Positions 27,683 through 35,604 of a stretch of DNA of 64,000 nt are shown here, piece by piece. This DNA comes from a virus. The position numbers and the translations under genes are program-made. The notes beneath the pieces are model-generated. The model ran no database searches. It was given only the letters and a program-made list of their open reading frames with translations, and was not told the DNA's origin. The first letter of the stretch is position 1. Each line of letters begins with the position of its first letter. Where the stretch lies: positions 33,992 through 97,991 of IMG/VR virus record IMGVR_UViG_3300005613_000019. One strand, 5' to 3'.

Positions 27683-28111
27683 TTAACTAGAATTGTTATT
27701 AATTAATTGTCTTAATAACTCTTTTAATTCTTTTTGACTGTCTAAATATTTTTGTTTATAAGATTCAAGCTCATCTTCGATGACTTGAATCTTTTCTTTA
27801 TTAGCATCTGTCTCATAACTTATTTTATCAACATATCTAAACCAAGCCAAACCTACTGAAATAAAAAACAGGAGTAGGCTGATGCCTACTCCTGCTTGCC
27901 AAGTTAACATCCTTTTATTCATTTTAGAATTTTCTTTAATTTGATTCTGAAGTGAATCAAATAACGGAAGTTGAGTACATTTATCTTTTTCTAATATTTT
28001 AGTTTCTAGTTTATCCATACGATCATCTAACTTTAAAAATTTACCGTCTACACGTTCTTTATTTAATTCATAAAGTCTCTTTTTTAAAGACTCAGTTGTT
28101 GAATCAGACAT
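27683..28111 (-). CDS. Single-TM coiled-coil protein
   Basis: 142 residues: cytoplasmic helical part (1-67), one strong transmembrane helix (about 68-92, LTWQAGVGISLLLFFISVG) and a C-terminal coiled coil (KIQVIEDELESYKQKYLDSQ). Topology recalls holin-associated or spanin-like small proteins, but there is no specific match. First gene of the late minus block, preceded by an extended -10 promoter. Confidence 0.55.
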   Translation of the reverse strand: MSDSTTESLKKRLYELNKERVDGKFLKLDDRMDKLETKILEKDKCTQLPLFDSLQNQIKENSKMNKRMLTWQAGVGISLLLFFISVGLAWFRYVDKISYETDANKEKIQVIEDELESYKQKYLDSQKELKELLRQLINNNSS

Positions 28112-28144
28112 ATTAAAATTCCTATTAAAAATAATTTTAATTTC

Positions 28145-28153
28145 ATTATACCA
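28145..28153 (-). promoter_or_regulatory. Extended -10 promoter element
   Basis: Minus-strand TGGTATAAT matches the extended -10 consensus; no good -35 is seen. It lies 34 bases before the gene at 27683-28111. Similar TGnTAnnAT elements occur before other late genes (near 20564, 22640 and 32950), so it may be the phage late promoter type. Confidence 0.5.
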
Positions 28154-28900
28154 TTATTTATATTATTTTTTATAAAGTTTATAAGCAATTACAATTAAGT
28201 TATAATTTAAATATTTTTACATATAAAATTTATGTAAAGTCTATCGTATGCCGTTTGGCATACGATAGACGCACCTGTAGCCAAAAATCTCAAAAATTCT
28301 TCTTTTTTAAAAAGTTGTTTAAAAGAAGTTTTTAAATGCTTTGCTTAAGTGCTCTACTCGTTGCCTTTCAGGCTTTCTCGTTCGAGCAGACCCTTTTTCA
28401 GGGTCATTTTTTTAAAACACATTTTTTAAATTTTTCTTTTAAAATTAAGATTTTATATTAAAAAAAGGTAATATAAAAAGTTAGAATCGAGTGAAACGAG
28501 ATTCTTTACAGCGACAAGGTCCGTAGGACCTGTCAGAAGCTGTAAACTTAACAGTATAAGTTAAAGTTTTTAGTTTTAAAAGAATTTTTTAAGAAGTTTA
28601 AAATTTGAAAAGTTTTTTGAAAGTTTTTTAAGAACAAGATTTTAAGTCTTTTTTAAAGCCGAGAAAAACAAAAGTTTTGTTTTCTCAGCTGTCCTACAAA
28701 ATTTTCCCCTCTCAACCAAAGATTCGTCCCCTCACTATGTGCATAAATAAAAAAAAAGAAACCTCAAAAAATATAAACCGATACCGCCATGTCCTTGAAG
28801 TTATCTCCGCATGTACGTTTTTCAGGATAGGCCGCGTGGATCACATCGCTGAGATCCCGCCCCGCCAGTGCGTCTCCGTCGAACGGGGGTCCATCCCTCC

Positions 28901-29080
28901 TTTTTATTAGATCTTAGTCTTATACACACCTAATAAAAAGATCAATTTATATCCGATTACGACATTGCTATTTAAAGCACCTCTCCGCAATTCTATGTTA
29001 TTAACATACTCGTTTTTTATTAGGTCTTAATCTTATACACACCTAATAAAGATCAATTTACATATAGTTACAGTATTGCT
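28901..29080. repeat. Two diverged 67-bp repeats with DnaA-box matches
   Basis: Units 28901-28969 and 29014-29080 (113 bp apart) share most bases. Each contains TTATACACA, a match to the DnaA box TTATNCACA, flanked by inverted TTTATTAG/CTAATAAA arms. Confidence 0.75.
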
Positions 29081-29136
29081 TAACTCTAAGAGTTGCAATT
29101 TTAAGTAACTAATATTAATATACCCGGTTTAGTTTA

Positions 29137-29168
29137 AAAACAAGCAACAAATTTTTGTTGCTTGTTTT
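29137..29168. terminator. 12-bp stem with A/T flanks
   Basis: Arms 29137-29148 and 29157-29168 pair perfectly around an 8-base loop, with A and T runs on both sides, so it may terminate transcripts from either direction before the gene at 29247. Confidence 0.5.
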
Positions 29169-29246
29169 ATAATAAAAACGTGTATTTTTATGTTAAAACG
29201 AAGTATAATACTATAAATTTAGATTTTTTAAAGTTTGGAATTAAAA

Positions 29247-29615
29247 ATGAGTAAAAACCGAAAACATAAAAAAGTTAAATACAAATATAAAGAGGGAGAT
29301 CCGTGCTCTATATGTAAGAGTCCATTAATCTGGTCATACGTTGACAATAGATGGAAATTAGTGTGTCCTACTCCTGAAAATCATCTTAGTGTTGAGGATA
29401 GAGCTGAATATAAACGTTTTCATGCTTTAAATGAAGTAAATAGTGTTATATGTAAAAATTCTAATATTTTAAATTATGAAAAAGAGTATATAAAATATAA
29501 AAATAAGTGTGAAAAATTAGAAGACGATAATTTAAAAAACAAAGAACTTATTAATTTATTAAAAAAAGAAGTTGAAAGACTATCTGCACTTGTTGACAAT
29601 ATTATAAATCGTTAA
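29247..29615 (+). CDS. Zinc-finger/coiled-coil small protein
   Basis: 122 residues from the ATG at 29247 (binding site GGAA; a TTG 12 bases upstream is less likely). CSICKSPLIW (20-29) and a second Cys with TPENH form a likely Zn site. The C-terminal half is a coiled coil. TATAAT at 29206-29211 is a probable -10. Tail overlaps the convergent gene at 29602 by 14 bases. Confidence 0.6.
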   Translation: MSKNRKHKKVKYKYKEGDPCSICKSPLIWSYVDNRWKLVCPTPENHLSVEDRAEYKRFHALNEVNSVICKNSNILNYEKEYIKYKNKCEKLEDDNLKNKELINLLKKEVERLSALVDNIINR

Positions 29616-29784
29616 TTGTATTTTTAAGTTTTTGTAAATCTTGTAAATTTTTTTCTAGCTCAGAAATCATATCTTTTTTAATACAACCATAACCTCCAGG
29701 TATTAAAGCTTGAGCAATTAAATATTCTGATCGTTCAACTATACTATCTATTATTTTTAATATTTCTTTATTTTTTATTTTCAT
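29602..29784 (-). CDS. Small helical protein
   Basis: 60 residues, helical (EILKIIDSIVERSEYLIAQA; then a coiled C-terminus). Start overlaps the preceding gene by 17 bases. Last gene of a three-gene operon headed by the winged-helix protein. Confidence 0.5.
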   Translation of the reverse strand: MKIKNKEILKIIDSIVERSEYLIAQALIPGGYGCIKKDMISELEKNLQDLQKLKNTINDL

Positions 29785-29950
29785 CTAAGTCTTCTAATTT
29801 AAAAAGTTTCTCTTCTTTTTCTGTTTGTTGTAATGGGCCAATTAAGGCATTTAATTTTCCATTTTTAGACATGTAGTATACTAAATGTTTTTTAGGACTA
29901 TTAACTGAAATAGAAAAATGTGAATTTACAAATTCAAATGTTAAAACCAT
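29768..29950 (-). CDS. Hypothetical protein
   Basis: 60 residues starting at the ATG 29948-29950, chosen because it overlaps the stop of the regulator gene as TAATG and has GGAG 8 bases upstream. Beta-type N-terminus, acidic Lys-rich end. No family. Confidence 0.55.
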   Translation of the reverse strand: MVLTFEFVNSHFSISVNSPKKHLVYYMSKNGKLNALIGPLQQTEKEEKLFKLEDLDENKK

Positions 29951-30363
29951 TATTGATACTCCCTGCATGTGTAAATTGACGATTTGTTTTTAAAAGGGCT
30001 TTCTCTGTAAGTGTCATGATTTAGACAGCTAGGACACAAGACTTTACCCTGAAAAAATGAAAGTCTAGTTGAGAATTTACAACATTCTTGACATTCTCCT
30101 ATGAAATCTTGTAATGATCTCTTATTAGGTAAATGATATTTTATCCAAGATTTTCCTTTATCTGTAATTACATATAAAGAAAATCCGTTATCAGTTTGTA
30201 TTGAACGTATCATACCTTCCTCTGAAAGGTATGATACGTATTTTTTGATAGCAGACATCGAAACTTCTATGTCTGCTATCTTTTTAACAGTGCCTATTGT
30301 AATTTTTGGATTATCAGCTATAGTTCTTAATATAGTTAGCAGCTTTATTTGTTTTTTTGTCAT
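29950..30363 (-). CDS. Winged-helix regulator with zinc ribbon
   Basis: 137 residues. Residues 1-80 form a winged helix (TIGTVKKIADIEVSMSAIKK as the recognition region, then YLSEEGMIRSI). Residues 88-117 hold CQECCKF and CPSCLNH, a zinc ribbon. Likely a phage transcription regulator, perhaps of its own operon. Promoter at 30400-30428. Two perfect hairpins (30205-30239, 30247-30280) lie inside. Confidence 0.7.
   Translation of the reverse strand: MTKKQIKLLTILRTIADNPKITIGTVKKIADIEVSMSAIKKYVSYLSEEGMIRSIQTDNGFSLYVITDKGKSWIKYHLPNKRSLQDFIGECQECCKFSTRLSFFQGKVLCPSCLNHDTYRESPFKNKSSIYTCREYQ
30205..30239. repeat. Hairpin, 14-bp arms, 7-nt loop, intragenic
   Basis: Perfect inverted repeat in the winged-helix gene; a second (12-bp arms, 10-nt loop) lies at 30247-30280. 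Confidence 0.9.
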
Positions 30364-30399
30364 TGAGTCCTCCTACGTATTTAATTTGAATATGTTTCA

Positions 30400-30428
30400 A
30401 TATTACACCAATTAAATTCTATAGTCAA
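30400..30428 (-). promoter_or_regulatory. Sigma70-type promoter
   Basis: Minus-strand TTGACT (30423-30428), 17-base spacer, TAATAT (30400-30405). Drives the regulator operon 30363-29602. Confidence 0.75.
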
Positions 30429-30499
30429 GTTGTAAAGTATTTATTTTTTCATATACGGGTATATTATCTTATACTTTATTTTTGATTGGAGAAAAGATA

Positions 30500-30754
30500 A
30501 TGAAAAGTTCATATGTTATTTTAGCAACTGAAGAATGGTATAATGCTGTTTTAAATCAATTACCAAGTCATGTTCAAGAAATAGTTGAAAGTAAATCTGA
30601 GAAAGTGTATAAATTTGGAAAGAATTTAGTAGAAATTTCAGATTACAATGATTCTTATTATGAAGACGAGGATATGTATTTTTCAGAATTTGAAAAATTG
30701 TTATTTAATGACTATGATAATGTATATGTTAAGACTTTTGATTTTGTTGACTAA
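30500..30754 (+). CDS. Small acidic protein
   Basis: 84 residues from the ATG at 30500, which follows TGGAGAAAAGATA; a TTG further upstream is less likely. Acidic patch NDSYYEDEDMYFSEFEKL. No family. Overlaps the convergent gene at 30729 by 26 bases. Confidence 0.55.
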   Translation: MKSSYVILATEEWYNAVLNQLPSHVQEIVESKSEKVYKFGKNLVEISDYNDSYYEDEDMYFSEFEKLLFNDYDNVYVKTFDFVD

Positions 30755-30944
30755 CTATATCATAAATAGAACTTAGTTCCAGGGTTAGGTCTTTAATATT
30801 CATTCCTGTTTCATCCATCATTTCTTCTACTGTAAGACCCTCTTCTATCATAGAAATCAGGTTACGTTGTTTTTCAAGATCTTTTATATTTTTAGCTAAT
30901 TTTTGCTTTTTTTGTACTTTTTTCTTTATTTTCTTTTTAGACAT
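30729..30944 (-). CDS. Small basic helical protein
   Basis: 71 residues, start ATG at 30942-30944 overlapping the end of the upstream gene by 8 bases. N-terminus is Lys rich, then helices with EEGLTVEEMMDETGMNIKDL, which could be a helix-turn-helix. DNA-binding role is only a guess. Confidence 0.5.
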   Translation of the reverse strand: MSKKKIKKKVQKKQKLAKNIKDLEKQRNLISMIEEGLTVEEMMDETGMNIKDLTLELSSIYDIVSQQNQKS

Positions 30945-31377
30945 CTGAAAAATCTCTTTTATTAAACTTAATACTTTTTTTACATGAATTAGAACAATGT
31001 ATTTTGTCCCATACTTGACAGTGATATGCTGGACTACCACAATATCTACAAATATGGGGCCACTTATTTGTATCAACTTGATTTTGAATTAAGGGGTTTT
31101 TAACTTTATCATCTAATTTATATCTTGTTACTATGTCAAGTAAGTCAAAGGCTTCTTCACTTATTAATGTATGTTCAGGAGTACTCCCTACTATTTCTTT
31201 AATAAGTAAACATTCTGACTCTGCTGTTTCGTCAGCCTCTATAGAGTAAGTCCCTGCTGGAATACGTGTTATCATTTCAGCTGATGAGTCATCACTCCTT
31301 AAGGCAGGTTTTAGTTGATATCCTGGTTTCGTTTTGTAGAAATCACCAGGCTCCCAATCAGAATATTCTTTAGTCAT
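30937..31377 (-). CDS. Protein with C-terminal WPxICxxCGxPAY zinc motif
   Basis: 146 residues. N-terminal part with EPGDFYKTKPGYQLKP; C-terminus WPHICRYCGSPAYHC followed by HCSNSC, a four-Cys zinc site. The same C-terminal motif ends the plus-strand protein at 37904-38305, so they form a small family. Function unknown. Confidence 0.6.
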   Translation of the reverse strand: MTKEYSDWEPGDFYKTKPGYQLKPALRSDDSSAEMITRIPAGTYSIEADETAESECLLIKEIVGSTPEHTLISEEAFDLLDIVTRYKLDDKVKNPLIQNQVDTNKWPHICRYCGSPAYHCQVWDKIHCSNSCKKSIKFNKRDFSDV

Positions 31378-31399
31378 ATTATAACCTCCTTTTAAAAGT

Positions 31400-31439
31400 A
31401 AACTTATACTATCCCGGTTAAACGGGATAGTATAAGTTT
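31400..31439. terminator. Perfect 17-bp stem, terminator of the 31492 gene
   Basis: Arms 31400-31416 and 31423-31439 pair without mismatch around a 6-base loop. It follows the stop of the minus-strand virion gene at 31492 and precedes the binding site of the gene at 31377. Probably ends or attenuates transcription. Confidence 0.65.
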
Positions 31440-31491
31440 ATTATAAGGAAGAACGAAAAGGAAGTCAAGAACAAAAAGACTAAATTAAATT

Positions 31492-32871
31492 TTAGGTAAG
31501 TTCCCAGTTGATTACGGCTGAAGTATCAGCGCAAGTGCTAGCACCGGCTAGCACACGGACAACCCGTATAACGTCACCAGCAACGAAAGCATCAGCAGCT
31601 GCATCAATAGTACCGATTTGAACAGTGGTACCAGCCGCATTATCTAATGTTATAACACCTGTTAGGGCGGTTACCGCATTGATGGTAACATCAAATGTCA
31701 TAGTTTCTGCTACGTCACAACCCGTTCCAGCGATTGCAGCAAAACCTGTAATGTTACCAGCAGCGGGAGCTACCCATTCTACAGTAGTTGCTGTTGCTGC
31801 AGCAGCTTGGAAACTCATACTTGCTCCTGGAGCTGTCCACGCACCAACGGTATCTTCAAGTGTTTCAATTCGAGCATCTTGAGTATGCCATCCAGTACCA
31901 TCGGAGAAAAGTTCAACGCTCGCATTATCGACATTTAGTACCAGATCAACACCAGCGCCTCCATTGTCAATTTCTTCAGTACCATTAGGATCGAGCGTTA
32001 TATTAGCAATAGATGCGTTTCCTACAGCGTCTACAACTTGAATTCGACGTCCAGTAGCACCTACAGCTGTTGGAAGGTCAAGCTCTACTGCACCACCAGA
32101 GGTGTCAACCAACAGGATGTCATCAGCTGCTAATACTGTATAAGGAGAATCTCCAAAAGCCACTGCAGTTTGAGTTAACAAACAATCTAATGCGATGTTA
32201 GCTTCGTTGGTAGTAAGTCTAGTTTCAGCAGCATCCATTCTAGCTTGCTTTGTAAACCAACCTGTTCCGTCAGAAACTAATTCAATTACACCGTAGTCTA
32301 TATCCAAAACAACAGCAACACCTGCACCACCTGAATCAATTTGTTCAGTACCGTTAGGATCAATTGTGATGTTAGCTGTACCGGCATTACCACCACCATC
32401 AACTACCATGTATGTTTTACCTGTAATACCTGAAGCAGTAGGAAGATCTAGTTCTACAGCACCGCCTGAAGTATCTACAACTATACAATCATCAGTAGCA
32501 GCTACAGTATAAGGAGAATCTCCAAAAGCAACAGCTGTTTGATCCGACACTACAACCGCCTGAGCAGAGTCAATCACCCCGTCGTCGTCATCATCATATG
32601 AATCACGAGACATGTCAGAGCCCTCTACCCAAGCAGTAAGCTCATCGGCTGTTACCGTTGTGCCACCGCGAGTAATTGTAACAGTACCAGCGGTAACCCA
32701 AGTAGATAACGTAGTACAAAGTAAATCATTACCTAATAAATCAGAAAGGTTAACATTGACTGTGTTACTTCCAGCTGTCGCTGGAATGTCTATTCTAGGT
32801 TCACCATTATCACCTTCTAAACTAAGATTGTTAGCAGAGGCGTTAGTGACTATGACGTATGTAGCTGCCAT
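31492..32871 (-). CDS. Solitary virion-type fibre/decoration protein
   Basis: 459 residues. N-terminal domain (1-90, NNLSLEGDNGEPRIDIP) related to that of the protein at 15413-16804. Two homologous units follow (about 108-215 and 232-340, each with AVAFGDSPYTV, DTSGGAVELDLPTA, ITxDPNGTEQID). C-terminus is Ala/Val rich beta. It lies far from the late block with its own upstream TATGGTATCAT element and its own terminator, so it seems to be expressed alone. Confidence 0.65.
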   Translation of the reverse strand: MAATYVIVTNASANNLSLEGDNGEPRIDIPATAGSNTVNVNLSDLLGNDLLCTTLSTWVTAGTVTITRGGTTVTADELTAWVEGSDMSRDSYDDDDDGVIDSAQAVVVSDQTAVAFGDSPYTVAATDDCIVVDTSGGAVELDLPTASGITGKTYMVVDGGGNAGTANITIDPNGTEQIDSGGAGVAVVLDIDYGVIELVSDGTGWFTKQARMDAAETRLTTNEANIALDCLLTQTAVAFGDSPYTVLAADDILLVDTSGGAVELDLPTAVGATGRRIQVVDAVGNASIANITLDPNGTEEIDNGGAGVDLVLNVDNASVELFSDGTGWHTQDARIETLEDTVGAWTAPGASMSFQAAAATATTVEWVAPAAGNITGFAAIAGTGCDVAETMTFDVTINAVTALTGVITLDNAAGTTVQIGTIDAAADAFVAGDVIRVVRVLAGASTCADTSAVINWELT

Positions 32872-33019
32872 TTTTTATACTCCTTCAACTTATGAAGTTT
32901 TTGTTTCAAAGTAAAATTTATAGTTCTAAACTAATAATTTATGATACCATATTAGCTTTTGGAATTTTAAAGTTGATAATTTTAAAATTAACAACATATA
33001 TTATTATATACTAACTTTT

Positions 33020-33292
33020 ATGAATAAAAAAGTTTTAAAACAAGCAGCCGTAGATATTAAAGGTGGGAAATGCATCGTTTGTGGTTACAAACGATGCCTT
33101 ACTGCGTTACATTTTCATCACATTGACAAATTTCTTAAAGAAATTGATATAAGTAAGTGCTCAACATGGGAACAGGTTGAGCACGAGTTGTCTAAATGTG
33201 TTCTACTCTGTGCTAATTGTCACGCTGAAGCTCACTCAGGGTTAATTGATTTAGAATTCTTGATTGGGCTTGATGAAGATTTTTCTAGATAG
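33020..33292 (+). CDS. HNH endonuclease-like protein
   Basis: 90 residues. CIVCGYKRC (18-26), LHFHHID (30-36) and CANCHAEAH (64-72) give the compact HNH/ββα-metal fold with its structural zinc Cys pairs. Freestanding HNH enzymes in phages act as homing endonucleases or in packaging. Its tail overlaps the convergent gene at 33232 by 61 bases. Contains hairpins at 33072 and 33157. Confidence 0.75.
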   Translation: MNKKVLKQAAVDIKGGKCIVCGYKRCLTALHFHHIDKFLKEIDISKCSTWEQVEHELSKCVLLCANCHAEAHSGLIDLEFLIGLDEDFSR

Positions 33293-33513
33293 TCATAGAG
33301 TTGTAAAATATCTTTTTTATGTTTTGTTATAAAGTTAAATATTTTTTCAAATTCTATATGAGAGCCTTCATATGGAATCCTGATAGGATAATACCATTCT
33401 TTAAGACTTAATTTATATTCATAGTCTAGTGCTTCTTCTTTGCTGCTAAATTGCTTGTTGTCTGAAGTTTTATAATTTATAATTTGTGTAGGTTGTTTAA
33501 TGTTTAGTTTCAT
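33232..33513 (-). CDS. Hypothetical protein
   Basis: 93 residues, ATG after AAAGGAGTTTTAACGT. No family recognised. Stop region overlaps the HNH gene from the opposite strand. Upstream neighbour is the RNA ligase, 14 bases away. Confidence 0.5.
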   Translation of the reverse strand: MKLNIKQPTQIINYKTSDNKQFSSKEEALDYEYKLSLKEWYYPIRIPYEGSHIEFEKIFNFITKHKKDILQLYDYLEKSSSSPIKNSKSINPE

Positions 33514-33527
33514 ACGTTAAAACTCCT

Positions 33528-34910
33528 TTATGCAATTTCTTCAGTGTCTACGAAGTCTGGATCTTGTTTTCTTATCCCTTCAAGTATAGTAAAAGTGTCT
33601 CCTTTCCATTTTAAATTGGACCACATGCTAGGGTGTTCTACTCTTATAACGATGCCCTCTCTAACATGTGTAGGATCTAATGTGGAGGGTCCATCTGTAT
33701 AAGGTCTTAGTTTTGAAACTAAGCCCTCCTTGTCACCATCATATATGAAAGGGTCACAAAGTTGTGGAACAACTTTGTGACCTAGCTGTTCGCACCTAGC
33801 TATTACACTACTAATAGGTAAATCAACTTCATACCCGTCTTCATTAATATGGGCAATTCTGTATACATAAAAATCACAGGTAGGTGGTTCACATCCGTAT
33901 GTGAACCTCATTTGATTTCCATACTTTCTCCTTATGTTTTTATCATCTACTGAATATGAACCCATCAGTAATTGACCACTTTCAGTATGTCCTACAATCT
34001 CATAAAATATAACTTCACCTTTTTGAAGCCCTGTTGATTTTATATGTTCATGTATTTTAGTTCTAAAATGATTTCCGTTGTAATAGCCCTCATATTCTGT
34101 ATCTGGATCTATTACAACTCGTCTAGATCCAGAAACATATTCATAGAACTTGGAACCCTCGTAACGTTTAAGGTCAAAATATCCTAAATTAGTATTTTTA
34201 AGAAATCTTAAAGACTTATGTTTCCTGCTAAGTTTTTTAGTTAGGATACTAAACCTCCAAGATAGATTATTCCAACCAAGTTTAAAAGGGTTAAATTTTA
34301 ATTCTCTTGAACAAATGTAACCACTCCTGCCGGACGAGCCGTGAATTTTTTCGGAGACTGTAATTATACTACCAGGCGGTATTTTATTAATCTCAAATCT
34401 AAGTTGTCTGGTGTCGTAGTGTTCGTGCATATTAGATCTATCTACTTTAATTACGTTCGTTTTGCCATTTTTAGGGTTATTTTTTTTACCTATAGCTCTA
34501 AGAGTAGCTGGGGTATAATACTTTTGACATATTTTTATACCGTTTATAGTGTCGAACTGGTAGCCTTCTACCAGTTCATCTATTTTACCAGTCCATTCAA
34601 AGGATCTTAAGGGTTGCCAAAAGCCCTCTGAAACTTCGCCTCGAAGTTTCAGAGCTTTAACTCTTCCGTTAGTCCCGAAATATCCTCCCATAGGCTCTCC
34701 AGTTTCAGGATTTTTTTTATAGAGGTTATTTTTCATGCAATGGTCATACATGATCATTCCATCAGATAAAAAGAAGACTCCTAGTTCGTCTTCTTTTTGG
34801 TTTAAACCTACTATAATTTGAGATCCTTGAACCGTAGCTAATTTTAGTTTGTCTGCGTTAGGATGCTTTCTTACATTTTTTATTTTACAAACAATTGCTT
34901 GATAAGACAT
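33528..34910 (-). CDS. RNA ligase, Rnl5/DraRnl-like
   Basis: 460 residues. An N-terminal OB-type domain (KHPNADKLKLATVQGSQIIV, like tRNA-binding EMAP domains) is followed by a nucleotidyltransferase domain with motif I SEKIHGSS (Lys188), later FYEIVG and EGIVIRVEH (motif IV) and NLKWKGD (motif V). This order is that of the Deinococcus-type Rnl5 RNA ligases. Probably seals breaks in RNA; a polynucleotide kinase is encoded at 49518. Contains hairpins at 33752, 34554, 34626 and 34768. Confidence 0.8.
   Translation of the reverse strand: MSYQAIVCKIKNVRKHPNADKLKLATVQGSQIIVGLNQKEDELGVFFLSDGMIMYDHCMKNNLYKKNPETGEPMGGYFGTNGRVKALKLRGEVSEGFWQPLRSFEWTGKIDELVEGYQFDTINGIKICQKYYTPATLRAIGKKNNPKNGKTNVIKVDRSNMHEHYDTRQLRFEINKIPPGSIITVSEKIHGSSGRSGYICSRELKFNPFKLGWNNLSWRFSILTKKLSRKHKSLRFLKNTNLGYFDLKRYEGSKFYEYVSGSRRVVIDPDTEYEGYYNGNHFRTKIHEHIKSTGLQKGEVIFYEIVGHTESGQLLMGSYSVDDKNIRRKYGNQMRFTYGCEPPTCDFYVYRIAHINEDGYEVDLPISSVIARCEQLGHKVVPQLCDPFIYDGDKEGLVSKLRPYTDGPSTLDPTHVREGIVIRVEHPSMWSNLKWKGDTFTILEGIRKQDPDFVDTEEIA
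33752..33782. repeat. Hairpin, 14-bp arms, 3-nt loop, intragenic
   Basis: Perfect inverted repeat in the RNA ligase gene. Confidence 0.9.
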
Positions 34911-34924
34911 TTTAATCTCCTATT

Positions 34925-35080
34925 TTAATGTTTATAATAAAAATATAAATTGATAGATATTAATATAAAACCTAATAGGGTTAACAAATAATATAACCAA
35001 GAAGGAATATTGATTACAAAAGTAATCAATATTCCTAATACTATTAATTTTGATGCATATTTTAAGAATTTAGGATTCAT
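34925..35080 (-). CDS. Small two-TM membrane protein
   Basis: 51 residues with two hydrophobic helices (about 12-30 and 31-48). The ATG at 35078-35080 overlaps the upstream TGA as ATGA (35077-35080), which supports translation. A perfect 15-bp hairpin (35003-35036) is inside. Unknown function; size would allow a holin-type role, without evidence. Confidence 0.6.
   Translation of the reverse strand: MNPKFLKYASKLIVLGILITFVINIPSWLYYLLTLLGFILISINLYFYYKH
35003..35036. repeat. Hairpin, 15-bp arms, 4-nt loop, intragenic
   Basis: Perfect inverted repeat inside the 51-residue membrane protein gene. Confidence 0.9.
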
Positions 35081-35274
35081 TTTTTTAAATACTCCTTTAC
35101 CTGCGAATTTCGTTTTTGTTTTAAAATATTTATTGATTTTTTAAGATTGTCTTTTGAATTAATAAAACAAGCTAAAGGACAAGATTCATTTCTCATTACA
35201 GTTTCAAGTCTGTTCATATTTTTTAAAACATTTTCCATTTCATCAATTAGTATTGTAAGTTTATTTGCTTTCAT
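35077..35274 (-). CDS. Small helical protein
   Basis: 65 residues, helical with Lys-rich C-terminus; ATG after AAGGAGTAAAA. Overlaps the upstream gene by 14 bases and the downstream one by ATGA. No family. Confidence 0.5.
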   Translation of the reverse strand: MKANKLTILIDEMENVLKNMNRLETVMRNESCPLACFINSKDNLKKSINILKQKRNSQVKEYLKK

Positions 35275-35473
35275 TTTTACTCCTTTTCATCTTATATAAC
35301 ACTCCTATTGGTGGTTTGTCAATAGGTATTATCCACCAAAAACCTGTATAGTGATCTAAATATCGTCCTTTCCAAACTTCTACAGGCCACATTTCATCAA
35401 TATTAGGATCATAAAACCAAAAGAATTTTTTTATCTTATCTGATTTTATTGAAGGCGGATCTACTGACCACAT
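35261..35473 (-). CDS. Trp-rich small protein
   Basis: 70 residues with eight Trp in the first 50 (FFWFYDPNIDEMWPVEVWKG). Shares a FGWYWVW/FWFYDP-like style with the small protein at 49290. ATG after AAAGGAGTATATTTT. Function unknown. Confidence 0.5.
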   Translation of the reverse strand: MWSVDPPSIKSDKIKKFFWFYDPNIDEMWPVEVWKGRYLDHYTGFWWIIPIDKPPIGVLYKMKRSKNESK

Positions 35474-35526
35474 AAAATATACTCCTTTACATTTTGGACT
35501 AAAAAATTAGCATACTTTGCTAATTT

Positions 35527-35575
35527 TGTCAAACAAAAAATTTGCCTTGACAAAATTTTATTTTTAGTGTAACCT
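35527..35575. promoter_or_regulatory. Divergent promoter pair before the DNA ligase
   Basis: Minus-strand TTGACA at 35527-35532 with TAATTT 17 bases on, and plus-strand TTGACA at 35547-35552 with TAACCT 17 bases on. The -35 hexamers are good, the -10 weak, which suggests a regulated divergent pair. Confidence 0.55.
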
Positions 35576-35604
35576 AACTATATTGTGCTAAGGAGGAATA
35601 ATAT

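Larger units (their letters stand above)
28154..29246. other. 1.1-kb non-coding divergent region, possible origin
   Basis: No convincing gene. Contents: perfect 14-bp hairpin (28239-28270); multi-stem element (28351-28405); nested stem TTACAGC...GCTGTAA with an inner AGGTCC/GGACCT stem (28506-28545); a GC-rich island (28783-28900) far above local composition; two repeat units with TTATACACA (28920, 29033); and a 12-bp stem at 29137-29168. It divides leftward late genes from the next block. Origin of replication, packaging site or a structured RNA are all possible. Confidence 0.6.

Noticed and set aside
28783-28900. tRNA or rRNA fragment in the GC-rich island
   Set aside because: A TTCGA-like loop is present but acceptor, D and anticodon stems do not pair in either orientation.
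28677-28910. Plus-strand 77-codon frame over the GC-rich island
   Set aside because: TTG start without RBS, poor N-terminal half; the island is kept as an unexplained feature instead.
35077-35274. Helix-turn-helix regulator
   Set aside because: Helical but lacks a recognisable HTH pattern; left as hypothetical.
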